A stretch of DNA of 64,000 nucleotides from Pedobacter sp. MC2016-14 (GTDB lineage Bacteria > Bacteroidota > Bacteroidia > Sphingobacteriales > Sphingobacteriaceae). Shown in pieces: positions 33,660 to 42,071 of this stretch. The stretch is from NCBI RefSeq assembly GCF_020991475.1, contig NZ_JAJMPA010000001.1, positions 558,001-622,000 on the forward strand. The letters run 5' to 3'. Numbering within the stretch: position 1 is the first letter of the stretch; each line of letters begins with the position of its first letter. A program made the position numbers and the translations under genes. Under the pieces are notes generated by a model. It did not search any database and was not told where the DNA came from. It saw only the letters and a program-made list of their open reading frames with translations.

Positions 33660-33723
33660 ATATAATGAGTTCAGGGCACAGCATGCCCGGTTAAGAATTG
33701 TTAGAATTGAATAAAAATAAAAA

Positions 33724-34062
33724 CTAACAGGTAGCGGGTGGACCGCGAAGCGAAGTGGCGATTAATTCAACATAGGTTGCGCTAACCAGCCTAAAGTTTT
33801 CCAGTACTGCAGTACTTTTTAAAAGGGCATGATAAATAACATCGTTGGTATAATAGTCCTTTTCAAAATGTGCAGAACAAATTAAACAATTATGAGATTC
33901 ATTGCCCACATGTGTTTTGTGCGCACAGACCTTTCCATCTTTCGTACAAATAACTTCTTCATGATGATGATGAAAAGAACTCCAGGGTGTTAATGCAAGG
34001 GCAAATACCCAAAGCAGAAATACCGCCAGAATTTGATGAATATGTGGAACTCTATTTTTCAA
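33724..34062 (-). CDS. Small secreted or anchored His/Cys-rich protein, probable metal handling
   Basis: 112 residues. An N-terminal hydrophobic helix (10-27) is followed by HHHHEE (31-36), then Cys39, Cys46, His48, His51, His57, a CLIC motif (Cys59, Cys62) with His65, and a C-terminal LRGPP. This layout (His cluster, CxxC, terminal PP) is shared by small proteins found next to metal-related TonB receptors, such as DUF2946-like proteins; I am not sure of the exact family. Start is TTG at 34062, as an in-frame stop lies at 34075-34077. It is 64 nt upstream of the TonB receptor and probably in the same operon. Confidence 0.75.
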   Translation of the reverse strand: MKNRVPHIHQILAVFLLWVFALALTPWSSFHHHHEEVICTKDGKVCAHKTHVGNESHNCLICSAHFEKDYYTNDVIYHALLKSTAVLENFRLVSATYVELIATSLRGPPATC

Positions 34063-34069
34063 CGCCCTG

Positions 34070-34094
34070 CAAAATTACACATTTCTACTGTGTA
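34070..34094 (-). promoter_or_regulatory. Promoter with flanking inverted repeat for the His/Cys-rich protein and TonB receptor operon
   Basis: Reverse-strand TAATTTTG (34070-34077) is an exact -7 element. Overlapping its upstream edge is TACACA-N7-TGTGTA (34076-34094), a 19-nt interrupted palindrome of the size used by Fur/Zur- or CRP-type dimers. Transcription would start about 5 nt before the TTG codon. Confidence 0.5.
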
Positions 34095-34209
34095 CGCATT
34101 AAAAAACACTTAAATTACACTACCATGATTCAAAACGTAAGACAATTGCCCGCTTTCTGGAAACTATATTCGTAAATTTAACGTTATAATTTTAACCAAA
34201 ACTTTTATT

Positions 34210-34863
34210 ATGGCCACAGCTCAGCAAATTAAAAACGGCTACATTGACTATGTACTTACACATGATGAAAAGCCTAAATCTGTATATGCTTTTGTAAAAA
34301 AGTTAAAAATCAGCGAAGCCGAATTCTATACATTTTTTACTTCATTTGAAAGTATAGAGAAAAATATTTGGGTAGAACTTACCGTAGAAACGATTAACAC
34401 GCTACAACAAGAGGAAGTCTGGGCAGCGTATTCTTCGAGAGACCGTATACTAGCCTTTTTTTACAGCTATATAGAAGTACTAAAAAGACAGCGGAGTTTC
34501 ATCACCTATACCTTAAAACACGCAAAAGGAAGTTTCTCTACCCCTGCTGCGCTTTCTGGTGTAAAACCAATTTTTGAGCATTTTGCTGAAGAAACCATCA
34601 ATGAAGGGCTGGAAAGCGGGGAACTTGCCGACCGTAAGTTTTTCAGCAAAAGATACAAAGATGCCTTGTGGCTTCAATTTGCATTTATCGTAAACTTCTG
34701 GCTCACTGATGACAGCGATGGTTTTGAAAAAACTGATGAAGCCATTGAGAAGGGAATAAATGTAACATTTGATCTTTTCCAAAGATCCCCTATCGATAAT
34801 CTTTTTGAGTACGGGAAATTCCTTTCCAGAAATGGCCCGCTAAAAGAAAAGATGAAGTTCTAA
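34210..34863 (+). CDS. TetR-family transcriptional regulator
   Basis: 217 residues. The N-terminal HTH (about 5-50: IKNGYIDYVLTHDEKPKSVYAFVKKLKISEAEFYTFF) has the TetR shape, with the FYTFF recognition-helix end. The ligand-binding helices follow. Four nt after its stop comes the ABC1-type kinase gene, so the two form an operon. I recall TetR regulator plus ABC1 kinase as a recurrent Bacteroidetes pair, but its signal is unknown. Confidence 0.88.
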   Translation: MATAQQIKNGYIDYVLTHDEKPKSVYAFVKKLKISEAEFYTFFTSFESIEKNIWVELTVETINTLQQEEVWAAYSSRDRILAFFYSYIEVLKRQRSFITYTLKHAKGSFSTPAALSGVKPIFEHFAEETINEGLESGELADRKFFSKRYKDALWLQFAFIVNFWLTDDSDGFEKTDEAIEKGINVTFDLFQRSPIDNLFEYGKFLSRNGPLKEKMKF

Positions 34864-34867
34864 CCTC

Positions 34868-36166
34868 ATGAAAGAACAAAAAAATATTCCGACTACCAAA
34901 ACAGAACGCTCAGCTAAATTTGTAAAAACAGGTTTTCAAATCGGCGGAAACTACATCAAACACTATTCAAAAAAGCTGTTTAATCCAGACCTTAGCAGGG
35001 ATGAGTTGAATGAAGATAATGCAAATGACATTTATAATTCTTTAAGTGAGCTAAAAGGAAGTGCCTTAAAAATTGCGCAAATGTTGAGCATGGATAAAAA
35101 CATGCTCCCAAAATCTTATGTAGACAAATTCACCCAGTCGCAATACAATGCCCCTCCATTATCAGGCCCACTCATTGTACAAACCTTTACCAAAAACTTT
35201 GGTAAGTCGCCAACTCAAATCTTTGATACCTTTAAACTGCAATCCACAAATGCCGCATCAATTGGACAGGTGCATGAGGCCCAACTCAATGGAAAAAAAC
35301 TGGCAGTAAAAATCCAGTATCCTGGTGTAGGCGATAGTATTTCTTCAGATCTAAAGTTAGTGAAGCCTTTTGCTTTCCGCCTACTTGGCATGAGTGAAAA
35401 GGAATTGAACATCTACATCAAAGAGGTGGAAGAGCGCTTATTGGAAGAAACGGATTACGAACTTGAAGTACGCCGGTCTATACAATTTTCTAACGCCTGC
35501 AAGGATTTACACAACATTGTTTTCCCGGTGTATTATCCGGAATATTCGGGAAAAAGAATCATTACCATGGATTGGATTGAGGGCTTGCACCTTAAAGAGT
35601 TTTTAAAGACTCAGCCTTCGCAGCAGCTTTGCAATAAAATTGGTCAGGCCATGTGGGATTTTTATAATTTCCAACAACATGAACTCAGGGCCGTACATGC
35701 AGATCCACATCCGGGTAACTTTCTAATCACCCCTGATGAAAAATTAGGTATCATAGATTTTGGCTGTATCAAAGAACTACCTGATGATTTTTACGTCCCA
35801 TTTTTCTCTTTAATCTCTAGTGATGTGATTAAGGATAAGCAAAAGACAATCGCTGCCTTCAGACAATTGGACATGATTCAGGAAAAAGACAATGCCAGTC
35901 AGATCGAATTTTACTATAAAGCATACCGTGAAATGATTGAATTATTTGCGAGGCCTTACACGAGTAAAACTTTTGACTTTAGTAAACCAGCGTTTTTTGA
36001 GCAATTGTATGCCTATGGAGAGACGATTGCAAAGATGCCAGAATTTAAGCAAGCACGTGGTGTAAAGCACTTTATTTATGTTAACCGCACTAACTTCGGC
36101 CTCTATTCCATCCTTCATGAACTAAAGGCCGTGGTACAAACGGACACTTACCAGCCCAAAGTATAA
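34868..36166 (+). CDS. ABC1/UbiB-family atypical protein kinase-like protein
   Basis: 432 residues. UbiB-type features are visible: LKGSALKIAQMLSMD, where the family's KxGQ is KIAQ here; the Ala-rich loop NAASIGQVHEA; the ATP Lys in LAVKIQYPGV; catalytic HADPHPGNF; and metal-binding IIDFGCIKEL. No C-terminal transmembrane helices are seen, unlike E. coli UbiB. These proteins are ATPases implicated in quinone biosynthesis and lipid homeostasis. Coupled to the TetR gene by a 4-nt gap. Confidence 0.9.
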   Translation: MKEQKNIPTTKTERSAKFVKTGFQIGGNYIKHYSKKLFNPDLSRDELNEDNANDIYNSLSELKGSALKIAQMLSMDKNMLPKSYVDKFTQSQYNAPPLSGPLIVQTFTKNFGKSPTQIFDTFKLQSTNAASIGQVHEAQLNGKKLAVKIQYPGVGDSISSDLKLVKPFAFRLLGMSEKELNIYIKEVEERLLEETDYELEVRRSIQFSNACKDLHNIVFPVYYPEYSGKRIITMDWIEGLHLKEFLKTQPSQQLCNKIGQAMWDFYNFQQHELRAVHADPHPGNFLITPDEKLGIIDFGCIKELPDDFYVPFFSLISSDVIKDKQKTIAAFRQLDMIQEKDNASQIEFYYKAYREMIELFARPYTSKTFDFSKPAFFEQLYAYGETIAKMPEFKQARGVKHFIYVNRTNFGLYSILHELKAVVQTDTYQPKV

Positions 36167-36192
36167 CAGAAGCTTAGACTAAATGCATAAAA

Positions 36193-36221
36193 AGAGGTAC
36201 AGTCGCCACAACTGCACCTCT
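36193..36221. terminator. Hairpin after the ABC1 kinase gene
   Basis: Arms AGAGGTACAGT and ACTGCACCTCT with one mismatch. The T-run is better on the minus strand (CTTTTTATG) than on the plus strand (CTATTT), so terminator activity is uncertain. Confidence 0.45.
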
Positions 36222-36396
36222 CTATTTAACCTAAAACTTACTGACTATAAGACATCTAATTTTAGAAAAGGTTTGACCATAGACTCTTTTTTTACAAATT
36301 ACTTGCAGATCTAGTTAATACATAAATTTCAGTCCCTGTAAAACATCTTTGTTTATTTAATTTCAAAAAAAAGTAAACATAAAGATTCAAACTTAA

Positions 36397-36404
36397 TATA
36401 TTTG
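36397..36404 (+). promoter_or_regulatory. Promoter -7 element of the single-domain receiver gene
   Basis: TATATTTG fits TAnnTTTG; leader about 20 nt to the TTG start at 36427, which supports that start. Confidence 0.5.
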
Positions 36405-36426
36405 CAGGCAATTAATTGATAAAGTT

Positions 36427-36819
36427 TTGGCTAGAGGTTCTGGGTTCTATAAAAACATTCTTGTTATCGAAGACAATCACGCCATACTGGATGTGATTAC
36501 ACTTATTCTGCAAAGTGAAGCTTATAAGGTAACAGGTTTAAACAAAAGTGCAGAAATGATGCTGCACGTAGAACAGTTCAAGCCCCATTTAATCATTCTA
36601 GACATTATGCTGCCTGACGGCGATGGCCGTATCTTACTTCAGGAGTTGAGGTCAGACCCAAAAACAGCACATATCCCGGTATTAATGATTTCTGCACGTT
36701 ATACTGCCGAAAATGTTCAGCATGGAGAATTTAAACCAAATGGATTTTTAGCTAAACCATTTGACATTGATGACTTACTTGATAAAATAGAAGGTATTTT
36801 AGAAGGAAAAACCTATTAA
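36427..36819 (+). CDS. Single-domain response regulator (receiver only)
   Basis: 130 residues. CheY-like receiver with acidic pair Glu-Asp in VIEDNHA, phospho-acceptor Asp in LDIMLPDGDG (about residue 59), the Ser in MISARYT and Lys in AKPFD. No output domain. TTG start at 36427: no ATG is available before the first beta strand and a promoter element fits. No kinase lies beside it, so it is an orphan that could serve any phosphorelay here, including the orphan PhoR-like kinase. Convergent with ku (5-nt gap). Confidence 0.9.
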   Translation: MARGSGFYKNILVIEDNHAILDVITLILQSEAYKVTGLNKSAEMMLHVEQFKPHLIILDIMLPDGDGRILLQELRSDPKTAHIPVLMISARYTAENVQHGEFKPNGFLAKPFDIDDLLDKIEGILEGKTY

Positions 36820-36824
36820 GAACC

Positions 36825-37592
36825 TCAAGCCCCTTTTTTACCAAGGCTTTTCATCAACTGGCTATACAAATCATCATCACTTTCTTCTCTGGGCTTCAAT
36901 TTTTTAACAGTCGCCCTTTTACCCTTTGCCTTCGCCTTAATAATGCGCAGCAACTCCTTCGTATATTCATCTTTGAAGCCTTCGATGTCAAAATCGGAGG
37001 TATATTGTTTAATTAACGCCAAGCCAACATCCAGCTCCTTTTTCGTTACTTTAGCCGTATCAGGGGTTTCTATTTCCTGAAAGGAACGGATTTCTTCAGG
37101 AAATCTTATTTTAGTAACAACCAGCACGTCATCCAAAGGATGAATAACGCATAAGTTCTCTGTGCTGCGCAATACAAATCTGGCAATCCCCGCCTTTTTA
37201 GACTGTATCAATGCCTTTAATAGTAATCCATACGCTTTTCTACCTTGCTTTTCCGGCTCTGCATAATAAGAAGTCTCGTAGTAAATAGGATTAATTTCTC
37301 CTATATCTACAAAGTTCTCCAACTCAATCATTTTAGTTTTCTCCGGACTGGCATCTTCAAAATCATGGTCATCAAGGATCACATATTTATCATCCATTAA
37401 ATATCCCTTTACAATTTTATTGAAAGGGACCTCCTTACGCGTATGCTCATTAATGCGCTGAAATTTGATTCTGGAATGATCTTTTGAATCCAGCATATCC
37501 AGATCAAGTCCGCTATTCTGAACAGCAGAATATAGCTTAACCGGTATATTTACCAGTCCAAATCCAATTGAACCTTTCCAGATTGATCGCAT
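36825..37592 (-). CDS. ku: Non-homologous end-joining protein Ku
   Basis: 255 residues, normal for bacterial Ku. The start MRSIWKGSIGFGLVNIPVKLY is diagnostic of the ring-forming beta-barrel. The C-terminus is Lys/Arg-rich (KAKGKRATVKKLK), the DNA-binding extension. Bacterial Ku homodimers bind double-strand ends and recruit LigD. No LigD or other ATP-dependent ligase gene is in the window, so the partner must be elsewhere. Convergent with the receiver gene and divergent from the NTF2-like gene. Confidence 0.96.
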   Translation of the reverse strand: MRSIWKGSIGFGLVNIPVKLYSAVQNSGLDLDMLDSKDHSRIKFQRINEHTRKEVPFNKIVKGYLMDDKYVILDDHDFEDASPEKTKMIELENFVDIGEINPIYYETSYYAEPEKQGRKAYGLLLKALIQSKKAGIARFVLRSTENLCVIHPLDDVLVVTKIRFPEEIRSFQEIETPDTAKVTKKELDVGLALIKQYTSDFDIEGFKDEYTKELLRIIKAKAKGKRATVKKLKPREESDDDLYSQLMKSLGKKGA

Positions 37593-37655
37593 AATACATT
37601 GACTTTATAACCCTAACAACAAAGCAGTTTGATTGTTTTTGAGTAAATTGCTTCC

Positions 37656-38123
37656 ATGAACCCCAATGAAAAGCTAATCCATCATTTCTATACTTCTTTT
37701 AAAAACAAAAACATCAAAGGCATGCAGGATTCTTACGCAGAAGAAGCTGTCTTTAATGATCCGGTTTTCAAAAACCTAAATACTGCACAGGTCAGGAGCA
37801 TGTGGGAAATGCTCATTAAAAGTGGGAAGGATATGCACATAGAATTTAGTAAAGTTTCGGCAAATGAACTGGAGGGCAGCGCAGAATGGGTAGCTCGTTA
37901 CACATTTTCTACTACCGGGAAAAAAGTCGTTAACCGCGTCAAGGCTTCCTTCATATTTAAGGATGGAAAAATAAGCCGGCACCACGATCATTTCAATTTT
38001 TATACATGGGCAAGGCAAGCGCTGGGACTTCCAGGAATGTTGCTGGGCTGGACAAGCTTTTTAAAAAACAAAATACGCAATACAGCTCAAAACAAGCTTA
38101 AGTTATACATGAATAGTCATTAA
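37656..38123 (+). CDS. SnoaL/NTF2-like domain protein
   Basis: 155 residues. The cone-like NTF2 fold is suggested by KLIHHFYTSFKNKNIKGMQDSYAEEAVFNDPVF and KISRHHDHFNFYTWARQALG, which are typical of SnoaL-like family members. These act as small-molecule isomerases/hydrolases or as binding domains, so no reaction can be assigned. No signal peptide. Forty-one nt before the dienelactone hydrolase gene, possibly the same transcript. Confidence 0.85.
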   Translation: MNPNEKLIHHFYTSFKNKNIKGMQDSYAEEAVFNDPVFKNLNTAQVRSMWEMLIKSGKDMHIEFSKVSANELEGSAEWVARYTFSTTGKKVVNRVKASFIFKDGKISRHHDHFNFYTWARQALGLPGMLLGWTSFLKNKIRNTAQNKLKLYMNSH

Positions 38124-38164
38124 ACTTTCAGTCCTCAAATTTGTTAATTATTTAAAATCAGAAC

Positions 38165-38932
38165 ATGAAACAATTACTTACCATTGCCCTCATTTTAATG
38201 GCCTCGTATACATTTGCACAGCTTAAACCCGTTGCTTATAAAGATGGAACACAAAACCTCAAGGGCTTTTCCATTGCACCATCCAAAAAAAACTTAAAGA
38301 AAGCAGGCATTTTAATTCTGCCTGCGTGGAAAGGAATTGACAAACACTCAAAAATTGTAGCAGAAGATTTATCTAAACTCGGGTACTTCGCATTTATAGC
38401 AGACATTTATGGAGAAGGTAACTATCCTACCGACAATTCAAGTGCTGGTCAGAAAGCCGGTTACTATAAAAAGAACGTTAATGAATACCAGCAAAGGATT
38501 AAGTTAGCAATGCAGGAACTAATTAAAGCGGGAGCAGATCCTGCAAAAATTGCTGTTATAGGCTATTGTTTTGGAGGCACCGGCGCCTTAGAAGCTGCAA
38601 GGATGAATTTCCCTGTACAAGGTGTGGTGTCATTTCATGGAGGCCTAAGCAGAGATGCAACACGAACTATCCAACCTATTCAGCCTAAAGTACTGGTTTT
38701 ACACGGTGCCGATGACCCTTCGGTACCTGCAGCTCAAGTACTGTCTTTCCAGCAGGAAATGAGAGATGCAAAAGCAGATTGGCAAATGGTTTACTATGCA
38801 AACGCTGTTCATGCATTTACAGAACCAGAAGCAGGTAACGACAATTCTAAAGGCGCTGCCTACAATGAACTTGCAGCCAAAAGATCCTGGGAACACATGA
38901 AGTTGTTCTTAAACGAGTTATTTGCTCAATAA
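38165..38932 (+). CDS. Secreted dienelactone hydrolase family protein
   Basis: 255 residues with a signal peptide (MKQLLTIALILMASYTFA). The alpha/beta hydrolase elbow is GYCFGG with Cys135 as nucleophile, the hallmark of dienelactone hydrolases rather than serine esterases. The acid is likely Asp in HGADDPSV and the base His in NAVHAFTEPEAG. Periplasmic location makes a role in classical chlorocatechol breakdown unlikely; substrate unknown. Its last 15 nt overlap the 3' end of hisS on the other strand. Confidence 0.9.
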   Translation: MKQLLTIALILMASYTFAQLKPVAYKDGTQNLKGFSIAPSKKNLKKAGILILPAWKGIDKHSKIVAEDLSKLGYFAFIADIYGEGNYPTDNSSAGQKAGYYKKNVNEYQQRIKLAMQELIKAGADPAKIAVIGYCFGGTGALEAARMNFPVQGVVSFHGGLSRDATRTIQPIQPKVLVLHGADDPSVPAAQVLSFQQEMRDAKADWQMVYYANAVHAFTEPEAGNDNSKGAAYNELAAKRSWEHMKLFLNELFAQ

Positions 38933-40303
38933 ATTTACAATAGATCCGGCGGTTAGTTTCTGCTGATCGCCGGATTGCATATTTTTCAAAGTGAGTAGTC
39001 CACTTTCCATCTCATCTCCACCAATTAAAACTACATAAGGTATAGCTTTATCATCAGCATAACTCATTTGCTTTTTAAGCTTCGCTGATGAAGGATAAAG
39101 TTCGGCAGCAACTCCAACCTCCCTTAGCTGCTGTAAGAGCGGCAAAGCATATAATTCGGCTGTTGCATCAAAATTACTAATTAGCACCTTAGTGCCAGAA
39201 GCAGTCGATTCCGGAAATAGATTTAATTCTTCCAGCACATCATAAATCCGGTCGGCACCAAATGAAATTCCCACACCGGTTAAACCCTTCAAACCAAACA
39301 TTCCGGTAAGGTCATCATAACGCCCACCACCGCAGATGCTACCCATTTTCGCTTCATTGGTTTTAACTTCAAAAATACACCCGGTATAATAGTTTAAGCC
39401 ACGTGCAAGCGTGATGTCCAATTCTAAATCTGGTTGCTTTAAACTGCTATTTACCAATAAAGCTTTAACATAGCCAAATACTGTTTCCAGTTCAGCAATT
39501 CCTTTTAAGCCAACAGCAGAAGCTGCCAAAACATTTTTTAAACGCGCTAATTTTTCTGTGTTCGTACCTTCTAAGAGAATAACTGGTTTTAACAGCTCAA
39601 TGTCGCTGTCCGTAAATCCTCTTTCCAGTAATTCTTTAGTCACACCATCCAGTCCTATCTTATCCAGCTTATCAATGGCCACCGTCATATCGACTATCAG
39701 TTCGGGCTTGCCGATAATTTCAGCAATTCCAGAAAGGATTTTACGGTTATTGATTTTTATGGTAAAGTCTTTCATCCCAAGATTAGTCAATCCCTCCTGG
39801 TAAATCAAGACAAATTCCGCTTCATTTAATAAGCTTTCAGACCCTACAACATCAACATCACATTGATAGAACTCGCGATAGCGTCCCTTCTGTGGGCGAT
39901 CGGCACGCCAAACCGGCTGTACCTGAAACCTTTTAAAAGGAAGTGTAATGTCATTTTGATGCATCACCACGTAACGGGCAAAGGGTACAGTTAAGTCATA
40001 TCTTAATGCTTTCTCACTAATAGAAGAAATTAGTGCATTAGAATTTAGCTCAGCCAGATAACCTGCATTCGCTTTAGACAAATAATCACCAGAGTTGAGA
40101 ATTTTAAAGATCAGCTTGTCGCCCTCGTCTCCATATTTTCCGGTTAGCGTAGACAAGTTCTCCATGGCAGGGGTCTGGATTTCCGCGTAACCAAATTTCT
40201 TAAATACCGTTTTAATGGTATCAAAAATATAATTACGTTTTACCATTTCCTGTGGAGAAAAATCACGTGTTCCTTTTGCTAAAGACGGTTTGATGCTTGA
40301 CAT
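38918..40303 (-). CDS. hisS: Histidine--tRNA ligase
   Basis: 461 residues from ATG 40303 (MSSIKPSLAKGTRDF). The reading could extend to 40363, but that would add 20 residues encoded across the promoter and next to the upstream terminator, so it is rejected. Class II synthetase motifs: motif 1 around MENLSTLTGKYGDEGD, motif 2 FQVQPVWRADRPQKGRYREFYQCDVD, the histidine-specific LARGLNYYTGCIFEV, and motif 3 GVGISFGADRIYD. The C-terminal anticodon-binding domain is present. Cytosolic and essential. Overlaps the dienelactone hydrolase gene by 15 nt tail to tail. Confidence 0.97.
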   Translation of the reverse strand: MSSIKPSLAKGTRDFSPQEMVKRNYIFDTIKTVFKKFGYAEIQTPAMENLSTLTGKYGDEGDKLIFKILNSGDYLSKANAGYLAELNSNALISSISEKALRYDLTVPFARYVVMHQNDITLPFKRFQVQPVWRADRPQKGRYREFYQCDVDVVGSESLLNEAEFVLIYQEGLTNLGMKDFTIKINNRKILSGIAEIIGKPELIVDMTVAIDKLDKIGLDGVTKELLERGFTDSDIELLKPVILLEGTNTEKLARLKNVLAASAVGLKGIAELETVFGYVKALLVNSSLKQPDLELDITLARGLNYYTGCIFEVKTNEAKMGSICGGGRYDDLTGMFGLKGLTGVGISFGADRIYDVLEELNLFPESTASGTKVLISNFDATAELYALPLLQQLREVGVAAELYPSSAKLKKQMSYADDKAIPYVVLIGGDEMESGLLTLKNMQSGDQQKLTAGSIVNLLSK

Positions 40304-40307
40304 GCCG

Positions 40308-40315
40308 CAAAAGTA
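40308..40315 (-). promoter_or_regulatory. Promoter -7 element of hisS
   Basis: Reverse-strand TACTTTTG fits TAnnTTTG and ends 4 nt before the ATG, predicting an almost leaderless mRNA. Confidence 0.5.
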
Positions 40316-40331
40316 CAAAAAGTAACAGGCA

Positions 40332-40366
40332 TAAAAAAGGTTGCCTGCTTTATCAGCAGGCAACCT
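40332..40366 (-). terminator. Terminator downstream of pdhC
   Basis: Perfect 12-bp stem AGGTTGCCTGCT / AGCAGGCAACCT (40338-40349 with 40355-40366), T-run on the minus strand, 23 nt after the pdhC stop. Confidence 0.9.
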
Positions 40367-40388
40367 CCATATAATATTTAAAATTGGC

Positions 40389-42041
40389 TTAAGCCAGTAA
40401 CCGGATTGGCTCTTCCAACAAACCTTTAAGTGTTTGCAAGAATGCAGCTCCAGTAGCGCCGTCCACCACGCGGTGATCGCAACCTAAAGTAAGCTTCATA
40501 ACGTTACCTGGTACAACTGCACCATTTTTAACCACAGGCACTTGCTGAATGGCACCTACCGAAAGGATTGCCCCATCAGGAGAATTGATGATAGATGTAA
40601 ATTCATCAATACCAAACATACCCAGGTTAGATACAGTAAAGGTAGAACCTTCCCAATCTGCAGGTTGAAGTTTTTTTGCTTTTGCTTTCTGGCCATATTC
40701 CTTAACCTCAGCAGAGATATGCGACAACGATTTACCATCAGCAAAACGAACCACAGGAACCAACAAACCATCTTCTACAGCCATGGCTACACCAATGTTG
40801 GTGTGCTCATTGAAGCGGATTTTATCTCCACCCCAGGAAGAATTAACTGCAGGATGTTGTTTCAAGGCAACAGCAACCGCTTTAATTACAATATCATTGA
40901 AAGAAACTTTAACTGGCGCAACCGTGTTGATAGCCGTACGTGCAGACATTGCATTGTCCATATCTATGCTGATGGTCAGATAGAAATGAGGAGCAGTGAA
41001 TAAGCTTTCGCCTAAACGTTTAGCAATTACTTTACGCATCTGCGATACCGGTTTCTCTGTGAAACGCTCTTCCCCTACATATTGAGGGATAACCGGAGCA
41101 GCTTTATCTGCAGCAGGAGCTGAAGCAGATTCTGTTTTAGCAGCGGCAGCAGCAGGTTTAAAGTTTTCAATATCTTTTTTAATGATTCTTCCGCCATCAG
41201 CACTACCCGATACTTTTGAAAGATCAATACCTTTTTCTTTGGCAAGTTTCTTAGCCAACGGAGAAGCTTTAACACGACTGCCATCAGAAGATACACTTTC
41301 TTCAGCTGGGGTTTCAGCAACTGGAGCAGACTTTTCTTCAACCGGGGCATCAGATTTTTTATCTGCTGCTGGTTTAGCTGGTGCATCGCCTTGATTTAAA
41401 ATACCGCTAATGTCAGTTCCTTCAGGACCAACAATGGCAATGATACCATTTACTTTAGCAGCAGCACCTTTTTCCACACCAATATGCAATAAAGTACCAG
41501 TAGCGTATCCCATTACTTCCATAGTAGCCTTATCGGTTTCTACATCAGCAAGAATATCATCATCTTTCACTTTATCACCAACTTTTTTATGCCATTCAGC
41601 AATCACACCTTCAGTCATGGTGTCGCTCAATAAAGGCATTCTAATTACAGTAACACCTTTTTTAGCAAGTTCATCCTCAGATAAACCAGCCCCTTGTGCA
41701 GGAGCATCAGCTTTTGGCTCTGCTTTAGCTTCCGCTTTTTCTGCTGCAGGAGCAGCACTTTCAGCGCCGCCTTCCGCATCCAGCGCAGCTTTATAATCTT
41801 CGCCTTCTTTACCTATCACAGCAATAACAGCATCTACAGGAACAGCTTTACCTTCTTCTACACCAATGTATAAAACAGTACCATCCCAGTAAGATTCAAG
41901 ATCCATGGTCGCCTTATCGGTTTCCACTTCAGCCATTACATCACCACTTTTAACTTTATCGCCCACTTTTTTGTGCCATTTTGCCATCACCCCTTCGGTC
42001 ATGGTATCGCTCATTTTGGGCATTTTAACTACATCAGCCAT
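40389..42041 (-). CDS. pdhC: Pyruvate dehydrogenase E2, dihydrolipoamide acetyltransferase with two lipoyl domains
   Basis: 550 residues. Two tandem lipoyl domains (about 1-78 and 133-210), each with the DKA lipoylation motif in ETDKATM. Ala/Pro/Glu/Lys-rich linkers follow, then a peripheral subunit-binding domain (about 255-295, VKASPLAKKLAKEKGIDLSKV) and the catalytic CAT domain (about 320-550) ending with DHRVVDGA, whose His is catalytic. Transfers acetyl groups to CoA. Downstream of pdhA with a 30-nt gap; the E1 beta gene is absent here. Confidence 0.95.
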   Translation of the reverse strand: MADVVKMPKMSDTMTEGVMAKWHKKVGDKVKSGDVMAEVETDKATMDLESYWDGTVLYIGVEEGKAVPVDAVIAVIGKEGEDYKAALDAEGGAESAAPAAEKAEAKAEPKADAPAQGAGLSEDELAKKGVTVIRMPLLSDTMTEGVIAEWHKKVGDKVKDDDILADVETDKATMEVMGYATGTLLHIGVEKGAAAKVNGIIAIVGPEGTDISGILNQGDAPAKPAADKKSDAPVEEKSAPVAETPAEESVSSDGSRVKASPLAKKLAKEKGIDLSKVSGSADGGRIIKKDIENFKPAAAAAKTESASAPAADKAAPVIPQYVGEERFTEKPVSQMRKVIAKRLGESLFTAPHFYLTISIDMDNAMSARTAINTVAPVKVSFNDIVIKAVAVALKQHPAVNSSWGGDKIRFNEHTNIGVAMAVEDGLLVPVVRFADGKSLSHISAEVKEYGQKAKAKKLQPADWEGSTFTVSNLGMFGIDEFTSIINSPDGAILSVGAIQQVPVVKNGAVVPGNVMKLTLGCDHRVVDGATGAAFLQTLKGLLEEPIRLLA

Positions 42042-42071
42042 GCTAATAATATCTATTGAATACGGTTAATA

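Noticed and set aside
40304..40363. 20-residue N-terminal extension of HisS
   Set aside because: It would be translated from DNA that holds the promoter and the pdhC terminator stem.
41182..41796. Long plus-strand ORFs antisense to pdhC
   Set aside because: They arise from the Ala/Pro/Glu-rich linkers and lipoyl domains of pdhC read on the other strand, giving Ser/Ala-rich nonsense.
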